Assembly: GCF_010726955.1 (NCBI RefSeq)
Contig: NZ_AP022603.1
Coordinates: forward strand, 2,666,001-2,730,000
Reading direction: 5' to 3'
DNA: 64,000 bases
From: Mycolicibacterium fallax
GTDB taxonomy: Bacteria; Actinomycetota; Actinomycetes; Mycobacteriales; Mycobacteriaceae
The notes beneath the pieces are model-generated. The model had not been told where the DNA came from, made no database searches, and saw nothing but the letters and a program-made list of their open reading frames with translations. This document shows, piece after piece, positions 40,396-48,697 of this stretch. A program made the translations under genes and the position numbers. Numbering within the stretch: position 1 is the first letter of the stretch; every line of letters begins with the position of its first letter.

Positions 40396-41154
40396 ATGCG
40401 CCGAAGTGTGCGTTCCGTGATCGTCCTGCTGGCGACCCTGACCCTGGCGTTGCTGGGATCTGCGCCCGTCGGCGGAGCCGCGGTGTCCACCGCGCCGAAT
40501 GTGCCGATCCGGGAGATCCAGCCGGTCGCGGGTTCGACCGTCGGTGTCGCACACCCGGTGATCGTCAGCTACGGCGCCCCGGTGCCGGTGACCGCGCGCG
40601 CCGCGGCCGAGCGGTCGATCAGGATCACCGCGCCGGCCAACGCGACGGGCCGCTACGAGTGGCTCGACGATGCGACCGTGCAGTTCGTGCCCGACGAGTA
40701 CTGGCCCGCGCACTCGCAGATCAGCGCGACCGTCGGCAATGTGCCGCTGAACTTCAACACCGGCGCGGCGGTGCTGGGCGTGGTGTCGATCTCGAATCAC
40801 ACCTTCACCGTCAGCATCGACGGCGTGACGGCCCGCAAGATGCCCGCGTCGATGGGCAAGCCGAAGTTCCCCACCCCGGTCGGTGAATTCACCGTGCTCG
40901 GCAAGGAGAACCCGGTGGTGATGGACTCGCGCACCATCGGCATCCCGCTGAGCGATCCCGAGGGCTACAAGCTGACCGTCAACTACGCGGTCCGGATCAC
41001 CTGGGGCGGGGTGTACGTGCACTCCGCACCGTGGTCGGTCGGTCAGCAGGGCTACTCCAACGTCAGCCACGGCTGCATCAACCTCAGCCCGGACAACGCC
41101 GCCTGGTACTACAACACCGTCGGGCTGGGCGATCCGGTGGTCGTCAACTCCTGA
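40396..41154 (+). CDS. ldtA: L,D-transpeptidase (LdtMt1/Rv0116c-like)
   Basis: The enzyme forms 3-3 peptidoglycan cross-links and is target of carbapenems. The 252-residue precursor has a signal peptide (RRSVRSVIVLLATLTLALLG, ~1-28), one Ig-like domain (~35-122, GVAHPVIVSYGAPVP) and the YkuD catalytic domain (~125-252). The signature is HSAPW then SHGCINLSPDNAAWYY with nucleophile Cys227; LdtMt1 has Cys226 and nearly the same length, and a single Ig domain. The ATG at 40396 is set by the signal peptide. Confidence 0.93.
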   Translation: MRRSVRSVIVLLATLTLALLGSAPVGGAAVSTAPNVPIREIQPVAGSTVGVAHPVIVSYGAPVPVTARAAAERSIRITAPANATGRYEWLDDATVQFVPDEYWPAHSQISATVGNVPLNFNTGAAVLGVVSISNHTFTVSIDGVTARKMPASMGKPKFPTPVGEFTVLGKENPVVMDSRTIGIPLSDPEGYKLTVNYAVRITWGGVYVHSAPWSVGQQGYSNVSHGCINLSPDNAAWYYNTVGLGDPVVVNS

Positions 41155-41171
41155 GCCCGGCGATCCAGAAC

Positions 41172-41192
41172 CCGCGGGTCAGGATCCCGCGG
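41172..41192. terminator. hairpin between convergent ldtA and ferredoxin genes
   Basis: CCGCGGG (41172-41178) and CCCGCGG (41186-41192) form a 7-bp stem with a 7-nt loop in the 40-nt gap. No T-run; likely a shared terminator. Confidence 0.45.
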
Positions 41193-41194
41193 CT

Positions 41195-41383
41195 TCAGGA
41201 CGCCGAGATGGCGTGCTCGGGGCAGGCCGCGACGGCGTCGTTGACCGCGTTGACGAATTCCTCGGGCACCTCGGTGTCGATCGCCTCGGCGTAGCCGTCG
41301 TCGGTGAGGGTGAACACCTCCGGGCAGATCGCCACGCAGGCGCCGTGCCCGCGGCACAGCGAATCGTTGACCGCGGCCTTCAC
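41195..41383 (-). CDS. 3Fe-4S-type ferredoxin
   Basis: A 62-residue single-cluster ferredoxin with C-R-G-H-G-A-C-x5-CP near the N-terminus and AACPEHAI at the C-terminus; the second cluster position is His instead of Cys, as in the 3Fe-4S ferredoxins that serve actinobacterial P450s. The GTG overlaps the stop of the P450 gene (GTGA), so it is almost certainly that enzyme's electron donor. Confidence 0.92.
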   Translation of the reverse strand: MKAAVNDSLCRGHGACVAICPEVFTLTDDGYAEAIDTEVPEEFVNAVNDAVAACPEHAISAS

Positions 41384-42687
41384 GACGCGTCCTCGGCGGC
41401 AGCGTCCTCGGCGACAGCGACCTCCAGGTGCAGGTCGGTCAGGCCACGCAGGATGAACGTCGGCACGTAGTTGAATCGGCGCGCGCCGGGTGCCCCGTGG
41501 TGGTCTTCGGACAGCCGGATCTCGGTGGTGGCCGCCAGCAGCCGGTCCAGGGCCACCTTGGCCTCGGCCCGGGCCAGCGGGGCGCCGGGGCAGCTGTGCG
41601 GGCCGCGGCCGAAGGAGATGTGCCTGCGCGCGTTGGATCGGTCGACGTCGAAGGTGTCCGGGTTCTCGAACTGCCGGGGATCGCGGTTGGCCGCGCCGTT
41701 CATCACCATCACGGTGGCGCCGGCCGGGACCTCGACCCCGCCGACCACGGTGGCCCGCCGGGCCAGCCGGAAATCGCCCTTGACCGGGCTCTCGATCCGC
41801 AGCGTCTCCTCGATGAAGTTCGGGATGCGGCTCGGCTCGCTGCGCAGCAGCTGCTGCAGTTCGGGGTCGTCGGCCAGGATCTTCAGCGCGGTGCTCAGCA
41901 GCCGGACGGTGGTTTCCTGGCCGGCGGTGTAGAGGTTGGCCGCGATGCGCACCACGTCCATCACCTCCGGGGTGGAGCCGTCCGGGAAGGTGGCGTTCGC
42001 CATCTCGGTCAGCGCGTCGTCGCGCGGGTTGGCCCGGCGGTCGGCGATGTAGTGGGAGAACTTCTCGTAGAGGTATTCCAGCGGGCTGTGGCCGATGGTT
42101 CCGCTGGAGGTGCTGCCGACGCCGCCGCCGCTGCCCTGGTGGCTCATCTTGGCGGCGAACTCGGCGCGGTCCTCCTCGGGCACCCCGAGCAGGTCGGCGA
42201 TGATCGCCAGGGTGAACGGCTGGGCGAAGTCGGCGATGTAGTCGCCGCCGCCGGCACTCAGGTACGGCGCCAGCGCCGCGTCGGCGTGCGCCCACATGAA
42301 GTCCTCGTTGGCCTTGAGCCGCTTCGGGGTGATCAGGCCCATCAGCAGCGCCCGGTGATCGGTGTGCTTGGGCGGGTCCATCACGGTGACCTGGTCACTG
42401 AACGGCAGCTGCTCGCGGTATTGCTCGATGAGGTCGGAGACGTCCTCGGCGGCGCCCTCGATCTGGATCGGGAAACCCGGGAAGGGCCCGGTCACCGCGG
42501 TGCACGAGGAGAACGTCTCGGCGTCGCCGAACACCGCCACCGCCTCCTCGTAGCCGGTGACGACCATGACGTTCTGATGCGGCTCCCGGCGCACCGGGCA
42601 ACCCTGGCGCATCGCCTCCATGTACGGGTAGGGGTCGGCGACCAGGTTCGTATCGGTGAAGAAGTTGAGCTCTTCGAGTTCGGGCAT
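41380..42687 (-). CDS. cytochrome P450
   Basis: A 435-residue P450 with I-helix TAGQETTV, K-helix EETLR and haem loop FGRGPHSCPG containing the axial Cys. Subfamily not assigned. It is coupled to the ferredoxin gene and divergent from a TetR gene and an SDR, which suggests a small inducible hydroxylation/dehydrogenation module. The ATG at 42687 has GAGGAA upstream; the open frame to 42933 is antisense to the TetR gene. Confidence 0.92.
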   Translation of the reverse strand: MPELEELNFFTDTNLVADPYPYMEAMRQGCPVRREPHQNVMVVTGYEEAVAVFGDAETFSSCTAVTGPFPGFPIQIEGAAEDVSDLIEQYREQLPFSDQVTVMDPPKHTDHRALLMGLITPKRLKANEDFMWAHADAALAPYLSAGGGDYIADFAQPFTLAIIADLLGVPEEDRAEFAAKMSHQGSGGGVGSTSSGTIGHSPLEYLYEKFSHYIADRRANPRDDALTEMANATFPDGSTPEVMDVVRIAANLYTAGQETTVRLLSTALKILADDPELQQLLRSEPSRIPNFIEETLRIESPVKGDFRLARRATVVGGVEVPAGATVMVMNGAANRDPRQFENPDTFDVDRSNARRHISFGRGPHSCPGAPLARAEAKVALDRLLAATTEIRLSEDHHGAPGARRFNYVPTFILRGLTDLHLEVAVAEDAAAEDAS

Positions 42688-42710
42688 CCGCCGGTTCCTC
42701 CCAGTGATAA

Positions 42711-42749
42711 CTTTACGATCGACTAGCACGCTACTATACGATCGTAAAG
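42711..42749. promoter_or_regulatory. 11-bp inverted repeat, candidate TetR operator
   Basis: CTTTACGATCG (42711-42721) and CGATCGTAAAG (42739-42749) form a perfect inverted repeat with a 17-bp spacer between the divergent P450 and TetR genes. It includes the region where both promoters must lie (CTACTATA in the spacer). Confidence 0.6.
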
Positions 42750-42781
42750 GAGATGTCCGGGTTCGAGAAGAGGAGACGCCG

Positions 42782-43387
42782 TTGTCGACCGCGACCCCTT
42801 CCCGCACCGACGGCGCGGGCGACACCCGGGGCCGGCTGATCGAGGTCGCCATCGACCTGTTCACCCGGCACAGCTTCGCGGGCACCTCGCTGCAGATGAT
42901 CGCCGACGAGCTCGGCTTCACCAAAGCCGCCATCTACCACCACTTTCGGACCCGCGAGCAGCTGCTCGACGCGGTGATCGGCCCGATCCTGGACCGGCTG
43001 CGCGAGGTGATCGAGGAGGCCGAGGGGCTGCGCGGCACGCACGCCCGGGCCGATCACCTGCTGACCGGGTTCGCCGAGTTGGCCGTCAGCCATCGCGCGG
43101 TCCCGGTGCTGGCCGCAGATCCCGCGGTGGCGCTGCTGCTGCGCGCCAACAGCGACTGGAACGACCTGATCGAGCGCCAGCTGGCCCTGCTGTCTGTCGA
43201 CGAACCGGCCCCGGCCGGGGCGGTCCGGGCCTCGGTCGTACTGGCCGGCATCGCCGGCGCCTCCGGCCCCGCCTTCGACGAGCTGGACCGCGACGAACTG
43301 CGCGATCAGCTCATCGCCACCGGCCGCCGGGCCCTGGGCCTGCGCACCCCCCGCTCCCCCGCTCGAACCCGAAAGGAACAGCACTGA
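42782..43387 (+). CDS. TetR-family transcriptional regulator
   Basis: A 201-residue TetR protein. The HTH covers residues ~17-62 (RLIEVAIDLFTRHSFAGTSL, MIADELGFTKAAIYHHF). The TTG at 42782 is chosen as start because AGGAG lies 6 nt upstream; there is no in-frame ATG or GTG nearby. Its stop overlaps the SDR start by one base (TGATG). It probably controls both the SDR and the divergent P450-ferredoxin genes. Confidence 0.85.
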   Translation: MSTATPSRTDGAGDTRGRLIEVAIDLFTRHSFAGTSLQMIADELGFTKAAIYHHFRTREQLLDAVIGPILDRLREVIEEAEGLRGTHARADHLLTGFAELAVSHRAVPVLAADPAVALLLRANSDWNDLIERQLALLSVDEPAPAGAVRASVVLAGIAGASGPAFDELDRDELRDQLIATGRRALGLRTPRSPARTRKEQH

Positions 43388-44109
43388 TGTCAGCAGCCCC
43401 CAGCACCCCCCGGATCGCCCTGGTCACCGGCGGAGGCTCCGGTATCGGCAAGGCCATCGTGGCGCGGCTGGCCGCCGACGGCCACCGGGTCGCCACCCTC
43501 GACCTGGTCCCCGGCGACGGCGAGTTCGCCTACACCGCCGACGTCACCGACCGCGGCCAGATCGACGCCGCGCTGGCGCAGATCCACCAGCAGCTCGGGC
43601 CGGTCGGGATCCTGGTGAACGCGGCGGGGCTGGACGGCTTCAAGCCGTTCCTGAAGATCTCGTTCGAGGACTGGCAGCGGGTGGTCAACGTCAACCTGCA
43701 CGGGGTGTTCCACATGTGCCAGGCCGTGCTGCCGGAGATGCTCGCCGCCGGCTGGGGCCGGATCGTGAACATCTCCTCATCCAGCACGCATTCCGGCACG
43801 CCGTATATGTCGCACTACGTCTCGGCGAAGTCGGGGGTCAACGGGCTGACCAAGTCGCTGGCCCTGGAGTTCGGGCCGCAAGGGGTCACCGTCAACGCCG
43901 TGCCGCCGGGCTTCATCGACACCCCGATGCTGCGCAAGGCCGCCGACAAGGGCTACCTCGGCGACATCGAGAAGACCATCGAGGCCACCCCGGTCCGCCG
44001 GATCGGCCGGCCCGAGGACATTGCCGCGGCGGTGGCATTCCTGGCCTCGGAGGAGGCCGGGTACATCACCGGCCAGATTCTCGGCGTCAACGGCGGCCGT
44101 AACACCTGA
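43387..44109 (+). CDS. short-chain dehydrogenase/reductase
   Basis: A 240-residue classical SDR: TGGGSGIGKAI cofactor motif, Asp in LDLVPGD favouring NAD, NAAG, catalytic Ser in NISSSSTHSG and Tyr-Lys in YVSAK. Coupled to the TetR gene. Likely oxidises the alcohol formed by the neighbouring P450 (inference from context). Confidence 0.88.
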   Translation: MSAAPSTPRIALVTGGGSGIGKAIVARLAADGHRVATLDLVPGDGEFAYTADVTDRGQIDAALAQIHQQLGPVGILVNAAGLDGFKPFLKISFEDWQRVVNVNLHGVFHMCQAVLPEMLAAGWGRIVNISSSSTHSGTPYMSHYVSAKSGVNGLTKSLALEFGPQGVTVNAVPPGFIDTPMLRKAADKGYLGDIEKTIEATPVRRIGRPEDIAAAVAFLASEEAGYITGQILGVNGGRNT

Positions 44110-44121
44110 GTCGCCGCGGCC

Positions 44122-44203
44122 GGTCTGCACAATTGAGGCCGCCGGCGGGGGCCCAAGTGGATTATCCCGCTGGACCCCCGCGCAGCGCCCATTTGTGCAG
44201 ACC
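44122..44203. repeat. 82-bp nested inverted-repeat element between convergent genes
   Basis: Outer arms GGTCTGCACAA (44122-44132) and TTGTGCAGACC (44193-44203) are perfect 11-bp inverted repeats. Inside are GCGGGGG (44145-44151) and CCCCCGC (44175-44181). It lies between the SDR and DUF1330 genes. It may be a large bidirectional terminator or a small mobile-element relic; no obvious target-site duplication flanks it. Confidence 0.6.
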
Positions 44204-44209
44204 CTGCGG

Positions 44210-44494
44210 TCAGAAACCGGGGATGATCACCGCGTTGCAGTTCGCCGCGGCCTGGCGCAGCTTGGCGGCGGCCTGGTAGGCGTCGGAGTAGTACCAGGCC
44301 TTGGCCGCCTCGACCGACTCGAACTCCATCACCACGGTCTGGCCGACCCAGTCGCCCTCGATCACCTCGGCCTGCGGGGCGACCGCGAGCACCTTGACGT
44401 CGGGGGTCATCGCACCGGCGGCGGTCTTCGCGTATTCCTTGAAGCCCTCCGGGTCGGTGATGTCCTCGGTAACGATGATGTAGGCCTTAGCCAT
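44210..44494 (-). CDS. DUF1330 domain protein
   Basis: A 94-residue ferredoxin-like-fold (dimeric alpha/beta barrel) protein: AYIIVTEDITDPEGFKEYAK, then VVMEFESVEAAKAWYYSDAYQAAAKLRQAAA, typical of DUF1330. Function unknown, often next to catabolic genes. The ATG at 44494 has GAGGAGAG upstream. Confidence 0.85.
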   Translation of the reverse strand: MAKAYIIVTEDITDPEGFKEYAKTAAGAMTPDVKVLAVAPQAEVIEGDWVGQTVVMEFESVEAAKAWYYSDAYQAAAKLRQAAANCNAVIIPGF

Positions 44495-44516
44495 CTCTCT
44501 CCTCAAACTGAAAAGC

Positions 44517-44558
44517 TGACAGTACGTTTTACGAGAATCCCGCTCTCAAATACTGTCA
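44517..44558. promoter_or_regulatory. 8-bp inverted repeat upstream of the DUF1330 gene
   Basis: TGACAGTA (44517-44524) and TACTGTCA (44551-44558) are perfect inverted repeats 26 bp apart, about 22 bp before the DUF1330 start. A regulator binding both could loop or span the promoter. Confidence 0.3.
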
Positions 44559-44598
44559 CGCCATTTCCGTGCGGCTTCGACCACCCTCGACGCCGCGA

Positions 44599-44612
44599 TG
44601 GAACGTGTTCTA
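44599..44612. promoter_or_regulatory. KstR-type operator TGGAACGTGTTCTA
   Basis: Fits TnnAACnnGTTnnA at every fixed position. It lies 51 bp upstream of the acyl-CoA synthetase ATG and is the second such box in the window. Confidence 0.6.
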
Positions 44613-44663
44613 GATTGCAGGGTGTCGCACGCGAACGCGCGCGACCGCGAGCCGAGGAGGATC

Positions 44664-46331
44664 ATGGCCGACACCGCAACTGACCCGGTGACCTTCGACC
44701 TGAGCACGGTTTTTCGCACCATCGCCGCGACGATCCCCGATCATGAGGTGCTGGTCTGGCGCGACCGGCGGTTCAGCTATGCACAGTTGGCCGCGCGGGT
44801 CGACGGCGTGGCCAACTACCTCGCCAGCCAGGGCCTGGGCGCCCACGCCGAGCGCCCCGAGTTGGCCGGCCACGAGTCCGGCCAGGACCACATCGGGCTG
44901 TACCTGCGCAACGGCAACGAATACCTGGAGTCGATGATCGCCGGCTACCACGCCCGCGTCGCGCCCTTCAACGTGAGCTACCGCTATGTCGAGGAGGAGC
45001 TGCTCTATCTGCTCACCGACAGCCGGGCCGCCGCGCTGGTCTATAACGCCGAGTTCGCCCCGCAGGTCGCCCACATCCGCGACCAGCTGCCCGACCTGAA
45101 GGTGCTCATCCAGGTCGCCGACGAGTCCGGCAACGAGTTGCTGCCCGGAGCGGTGGACTACGAGTCGATCGTGTCCACCCCGGCCCCGGCCGGCGGCCTG
45201 CCCGCACCGGTCGGCGACGACCTCTACGTGCTCTACACCGGCGGCACCACCGGCATGCCCAAGGGCGTGCTGTGGCGTCAGCACGACATCTTCGTCTCCG
45301 CGATGGGTGGTCGGCCGTTCGGCAGCCCCGATGCGCTGGGCTCCTACACCGAGCTGGCCGACCGGGTCCGCGCCGCGGCCGGGCACATGTCGCTGCTGAT
45401 GCTGCCGCCGCTGATGCACGGCGCCGCACAGTGGGCCGCCTACAACATCATGACCATGGGTGGCCGGCTGGTGATCCCCGACGACGTGGAACGGATGCGC
45501 CCCGACGAGGTGCTGCGGCTGATCGAGCGGGAGAAGGTCGTCAGCATCCCGGTGGTCGGCGACGCGATGGCCCGTCCGCTGGCCGACGAGATCGAAAAGG
45601 GCGGCTACGACCTGTCGTGTCTGGTGTCGATCACCAACGGCGGCGCGCCGCTGTCCCCGGCGGTCCGGGACCGGCTGCGCGCGGCGCTGCCGCATGTCCT
45701 GTTGATGGATGCCGTCGGCTCCTCGGAGGGCGGCCAGCAGATGAGCACCGTGCTCGGCGACGACGCCACCCATTCGGCGGTCTTCACCCCGCAGGCCGAC
45801 ACCACCATCGTGACCGCCGACTACCGCCGGGTGCTGACCGTCGACGACGAGGAGGACACCGGCTGGCTGGCCCGCCGTGACCTGATTCCGCTCGGCTACC
45901 TCGGCGACGCCGACAAGACCGCGCGCACCTTCCCGACCATCGACGGGGTGCGCTGGTCGGTGCCCGGTGACAAGGCCCGCTATCTGCCCGACGGCCGTAT
46001 CGAGCTGCTGGGCCGCGACTCGGTGACCATCAACTCCGGCGGCGAGAAGATCTTCGCCGAGGAGGTGGAGCGCGCGGTCGCCTCGCACCCGGCGATCTAC
46101 GACGTCGTGGTGGTGGGCCGGCCCTCGGGGCGCTGGGGTTCGGAGGTGGTCGCGGTCGTGCAGCTCGCCGAGGGGGCGACGGCCACGGACGAGGAGCTGG
46201 CCGAGGTGTGCGGCACCCACATCGCCCGCTACAAGGTGCCCAAGGCCTTCATCCGCACCGCGAAGGTGGTGCGCTCACCCGCGGGAAAGGCCGACTACCG
46301 CTGGGCCAAGGAGCTCGCCGCCCAGGCCTGA
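44664..46331 (+). CDS. acyl-CoA synthetase (FadD-type, AMP-forming)
   Basis: A 555-residue ANL-superfamily ligase that activates a carboxylic acid to its CoA thioester via an adenylate. The P-loop-like motif YTGGTTGMPKGVLW (191-204), VGSSEGGQQM and the hinge/C-terminal region LGRDSVTINSGGEKIF, ending with the catalytic Lys segment SPAGKADYRW. The GGTTGMPKGVxWRQ form is like that of sterol-side-chain FadD19 enzymes. GAGGAGG precedes the ATG at 44664. The KstR-type box supports a role in sterol or related acid catabolism (inference). Confidence 0.9.
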   Translation: MADTATDPVTFDLSTVFRTIAATIPDHEVLVWRDRRFSYAQLAARVDGVANYLASQGLGAHAERPELAGHESGQDHIGLYLRNGNEYLESMIAGYHARVAPFNVSYRYVEEELLYLLTDSRAAALVYNAEFAPQVAHIRDQLPDLKVLIQVADESGNELLPGAVDYESIVSTPAPAGGLPAPVGDDLYVLYTGGTTGMPKGVLWRQHDIFVSAMGGRPFGSPDALGSYTELADRVRAAAGHMSLLMLPPLMHGAAQWAAYNIMTMGGRLVIPDDVERMRPDEVLRLIEREKVVSIPVVGDAMARPLADEIEKGGYDLSCLVSITNGGAPLSPAVRDRLRAALPHVLLMDAVGSSEGGQQMSTVLGDDATHSAVFTPQADTTIVTADYRRVLTVDDEEDTGWLARRDLIPLGYLGDADKTARTFPTIDGVRWSVPGDKARYLPDGRIELLGRDSVTINSGGEKIFAEEVERAVASHPAIYDVVVVGRPSGRWGSEVVAVVQLAEGATATDEELAEVCGTHIARYKVPKAFIRTAKVVRSPAGKADYRWAKELAAQA

Positions 46332-46357
46332 CCCGCGGCGCCGAACCCCGGCGTGCC

Positions 46358-47647
46358 TCAACCGCGCAGCGGCCGGCCCGCCGTCTCTGCCAGCGTCAGC
46401 ACCGCGGCCAGTGAAATGACCGCCGCCGCAACGATGTAGTACGCCGGCGACAGCGGGTTGGCGGTGGCGCCGGTCAGCCAGGTGACGGCGTAGGGCGTGG
46501 TGCCGCCGAACACCGCCACGCACAGGTTGTAACCGACCGCGAAGCCGCTGTAGCGCACCCGGGTGGCGAACAGCTCAACCCCGGCCGACACCGCGGCGCT
46601 GATGTAGACGCACTCCACCAGCGCCAGGCCGATGTGCGCGGTGATCGCCGCGGCCAGTGATCCCGAATTCAGCAGCAGGAACAGCGGATAGCCGAGCACC
46701 GCGAAGCCGACCGATCCGGCGATCAGCAGCGGGCGGCGGCCGATCCGGTCCGACAGCGCGGCCAGCGGCAGGATCACCACGATCGCGACCAGGCAGGCCA
46801 GCGTGCTGGAGACGAACGCGTCGGTCGTGGAGAACCCGAGGTTCTTGATGAAGTAGGTCGGCAAGTAGGTGAACACCACGTAGTAGCCGACGTTGAACAC
46901 CACGAACACCCCGATGACGGCCAGGATCTGCCGCCAGGAGCTCCGGACCGCCTCGCGCAGTGGCGATTTCGCGATGTTGTCGGCGGCGTCGAGCTCCTTG
47001 AACTGCGGGGTGTCGTCAAGCCGCACCCGGATGTAGAGCCCGACCAGCCCCAGCGGCCCGGCGATCAGAAACGGGATGCGCCAGCCGTAGGACGCCATCT
47101 GCGCGGTCGTCAGCCACGCCGAGAGCGCGGTCACCGTCGCCGATCCGAGCAGGAAGCCGACGACGCCGGACCACACCATGAAGGTGACGGTCCGGCCGCG
47201 GTTACGGACCCCGCCGTACTCGGCGAGATAGACCGCGCCGCCGCCGTATTCGCCGCCGGCGGAGAAACCCTGCAGGCAGCGCAGCACCAGCAGCAGCACC
47301 GGCGCCAGCACCCCGATCCCGGCGTAGGTGGGCAGCAGCCCAATGGCCAGGGTGGCCGCCGACATCAGCAGGATGACCAGTGCCAGCACCCGGTGCCGGC
47401 CGATCCGGTCGCCGAGCGGGCCGAACACGAACCCGCCCAGCGGGCGCATGAAGAAGGCCGCCGCGAAGATCGCAAAGGTGTTCAGCAGCGCCGCGGTGTC
47501 GTTACCGGCCGGGAAGAAGTTGGCCGCGATGTGGGTGGCCAGGAAGCCGTAGATGGCGAAGTCGAACCATTCCACGGCGTTGCCGATAGAGGCACCGGCG
47601 ATGACCCGCCGCAGGGTCACGGGCGCGGTGTCGGTGATCCCGGACAT
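46358..47647 (-). CDS. MFS transporter, metabolite:H+ symporter (MHS) type
   Basis: A 429-residue membrane protein with 12 hydrophobic segments. MHS features are [16 protein letters not shown] at the start, [21 protein letters not shown] in loop 2-3, and [19 protein letters not shown]; the second half repeats [12 protein letters not shown] carriers import organic acids with protons. It begins 6 nt after the last fadE stop, so it appears to be the final gene of the catabolic operon and the likely uptake system for its substrate. Confidence 0.9.
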   Translation of the reverse strand: MSGITDTAPVTLRRVIAGASIGNAVEWFDFAIYGFLATHIAANFFPAGNDTAALLNTFAIFAAAFFMRPLGGFVFGPLGDRIGRHRVLALVILLMSAATLAIGLLPTYAGIGVLAPVLLLVLRCLQGFSAGGEYGGGAVYLAEYGGVRNRGRTVTFMVWSGVVGFLLGSATVTALSAWLTTAQMASYGWRIPFLIAGPLGLVGLYIRVRLDDTPQFKELDAADNIAKSPLREAVRSSWRQILAVIGVFVVFNVGYYVVFTYLPTYFIKNLGFSTTDAFVSSTLACLVAIVVILPLAALSDRIGRRPLLIAGSVGFAVLGYPLFLLLNSGSLAAAITAHIGLALVECVYISAAVSAGVELFATRVRYSGFAVGYNLCVAVFGGTTPYAVTWLTGATANPLSPAYYIVAAAVISLAAVLTLAETAGRPLRG

Positions 47648-47653
47648 GAAAAC

Positions 47654-48697
47654 TCACCTCTCGCTGGTCAGCTCCCGGCGCAGCTGCGCCGGAGTGCCGA
47701 ACAGCGCGCGGTTGAGGGTGGCCCGCTTGAGGTAGCGATGCACGTCGGCCTCCCAGGTGTAGCCGATGCCGCCGTGCAGCTGCATGGCCTTGCCGGCCAC
47801 CGCCACCGCGGCCTCACTCGCGTAGGCCTTCGCCATGATTGCGGCTCGGTGCGCCGAGGGATCACCATCGGCGACCGCAGCAACCGCGGCCCCGACCAGC
47901 TGTCGGGACACCGCGATCTGCACCGCCAGGTCGGCGCAGGCGTGCTTGACGGCCTGGAACGAGCCGATCGGCCGGCCGAACTGCTGGCGCATCGAGACGT
48001 AGTCCACCGTGGCGTCCAGCATCGCCGCAGCCACCCCGAGGCTGTCGCAGGCCACCGCCACCAGCGCCCGGTCTCCGATACTCGCCGCCTCGACACCCTC
48101 GCGGTAGCTCAGCAGCGCCCCATCCGGTACCCGCACCGCATCCACCGAAACATCGGCCAGGCAGCGGGTTTCGTCAAGTACCTGGCGTGCCGTCACGTTC
48201 AGCCCGGCGGTATCGCGGGCCAGCACCGCCACGGCGGCCCGATCGTCCGGGCCCAGCACCGGCACCAGCAGGGCCTCGGCGGCGCCGGCGTCCAGCACCA
48301 GCCCGACCCGTCCGCTCAGCAGCGCGCCATCGAAGGCGATCCGGCCGGGATCGGACGCCTCGGTTCCGGCGGTCACCGCCACCGTCGCGGCGCCCTCGGC
48401 GATCCGGGTCAGCAGCCCGTCGCGAAGCTCGCCGGGGCGCAGCATGTTCAGCAGTCCCACCCCGAGCACTGCCGAACCGAGGAAGGATCCACCGGCCACG
48501 GCGCGGCCCAGTTGCTCGCACAGCACCGCCGTTTCCCGGAACGATGCCCCAGCCCCGCCGAGGTCGTCGTCGACTTCCATTCCGGTCCAGCCCAATTCGG
48601 CCAGCAACTCGCCCGGCACCGCCGTGCCGATCCGGGCACCGAGCACCTCGGCGGCCACCGACCGCAGTTCGTCGTGCAATTCGGAGAAGTCGCTCAC
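47654..48697 (-). CDS. acyl-CoA dehydrogenase, short (FadE28-like) subunit
   Basis: A 347-residue acyl-CoA dehydrogenase-family protein. LGWTGMEVDDDLGGAGASF marks the N-terminal domain and QFGRPIGSFQAVKHACADLAVQ the C-terminal helical bundle; HGGIGYTWEADVHRYLKRA carries the catalytic-glutamate segment of the FadE28 group. The central region lacks the usual substrate/FAD strand motifs, as in the shorter partners of heteromeric mycobacterial dehydrogenases. GTG overlaps the stop of the upstream 387-residue fadE. Confidence 0.87.
   Translation of the reverse strand: MSDFSELHDELRSVAAEVLGARIGTAVPGELLAELGWTGMEVDDDLGGAGASFRETAVLCEQLGRAVAGGSFLGSAVLGVGLLNMLRPGELRDGLLTRIAEGAATVAVTAGTEASDPGRIAFDGALLSGRVGLVLDAGAAEALLVPVLGPDDRAAVAVLARDTAGLNVTARQVLDETRCLADVSVDAVRVPDGALLSYREGVEAASIGDRALVAVACDSLGVAAAMLDATVDYVSMRQQFGRPIGSFQAVKHACADLAVQIAVSRQLVGAAVAAVADGDPSAHRAAIMAKAYASEAAVAVAGKAMQLHGGIGYTWEADVHRYLKRATLNRALFGTPAQLRRELTSER

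Noticed and set aside
42753-42782. ATG at 42753 after AAAGGAG as start of the TetR gene
   Set aside because: It is out of frame with the HTH domain and runs to a stop after about 29 codons.
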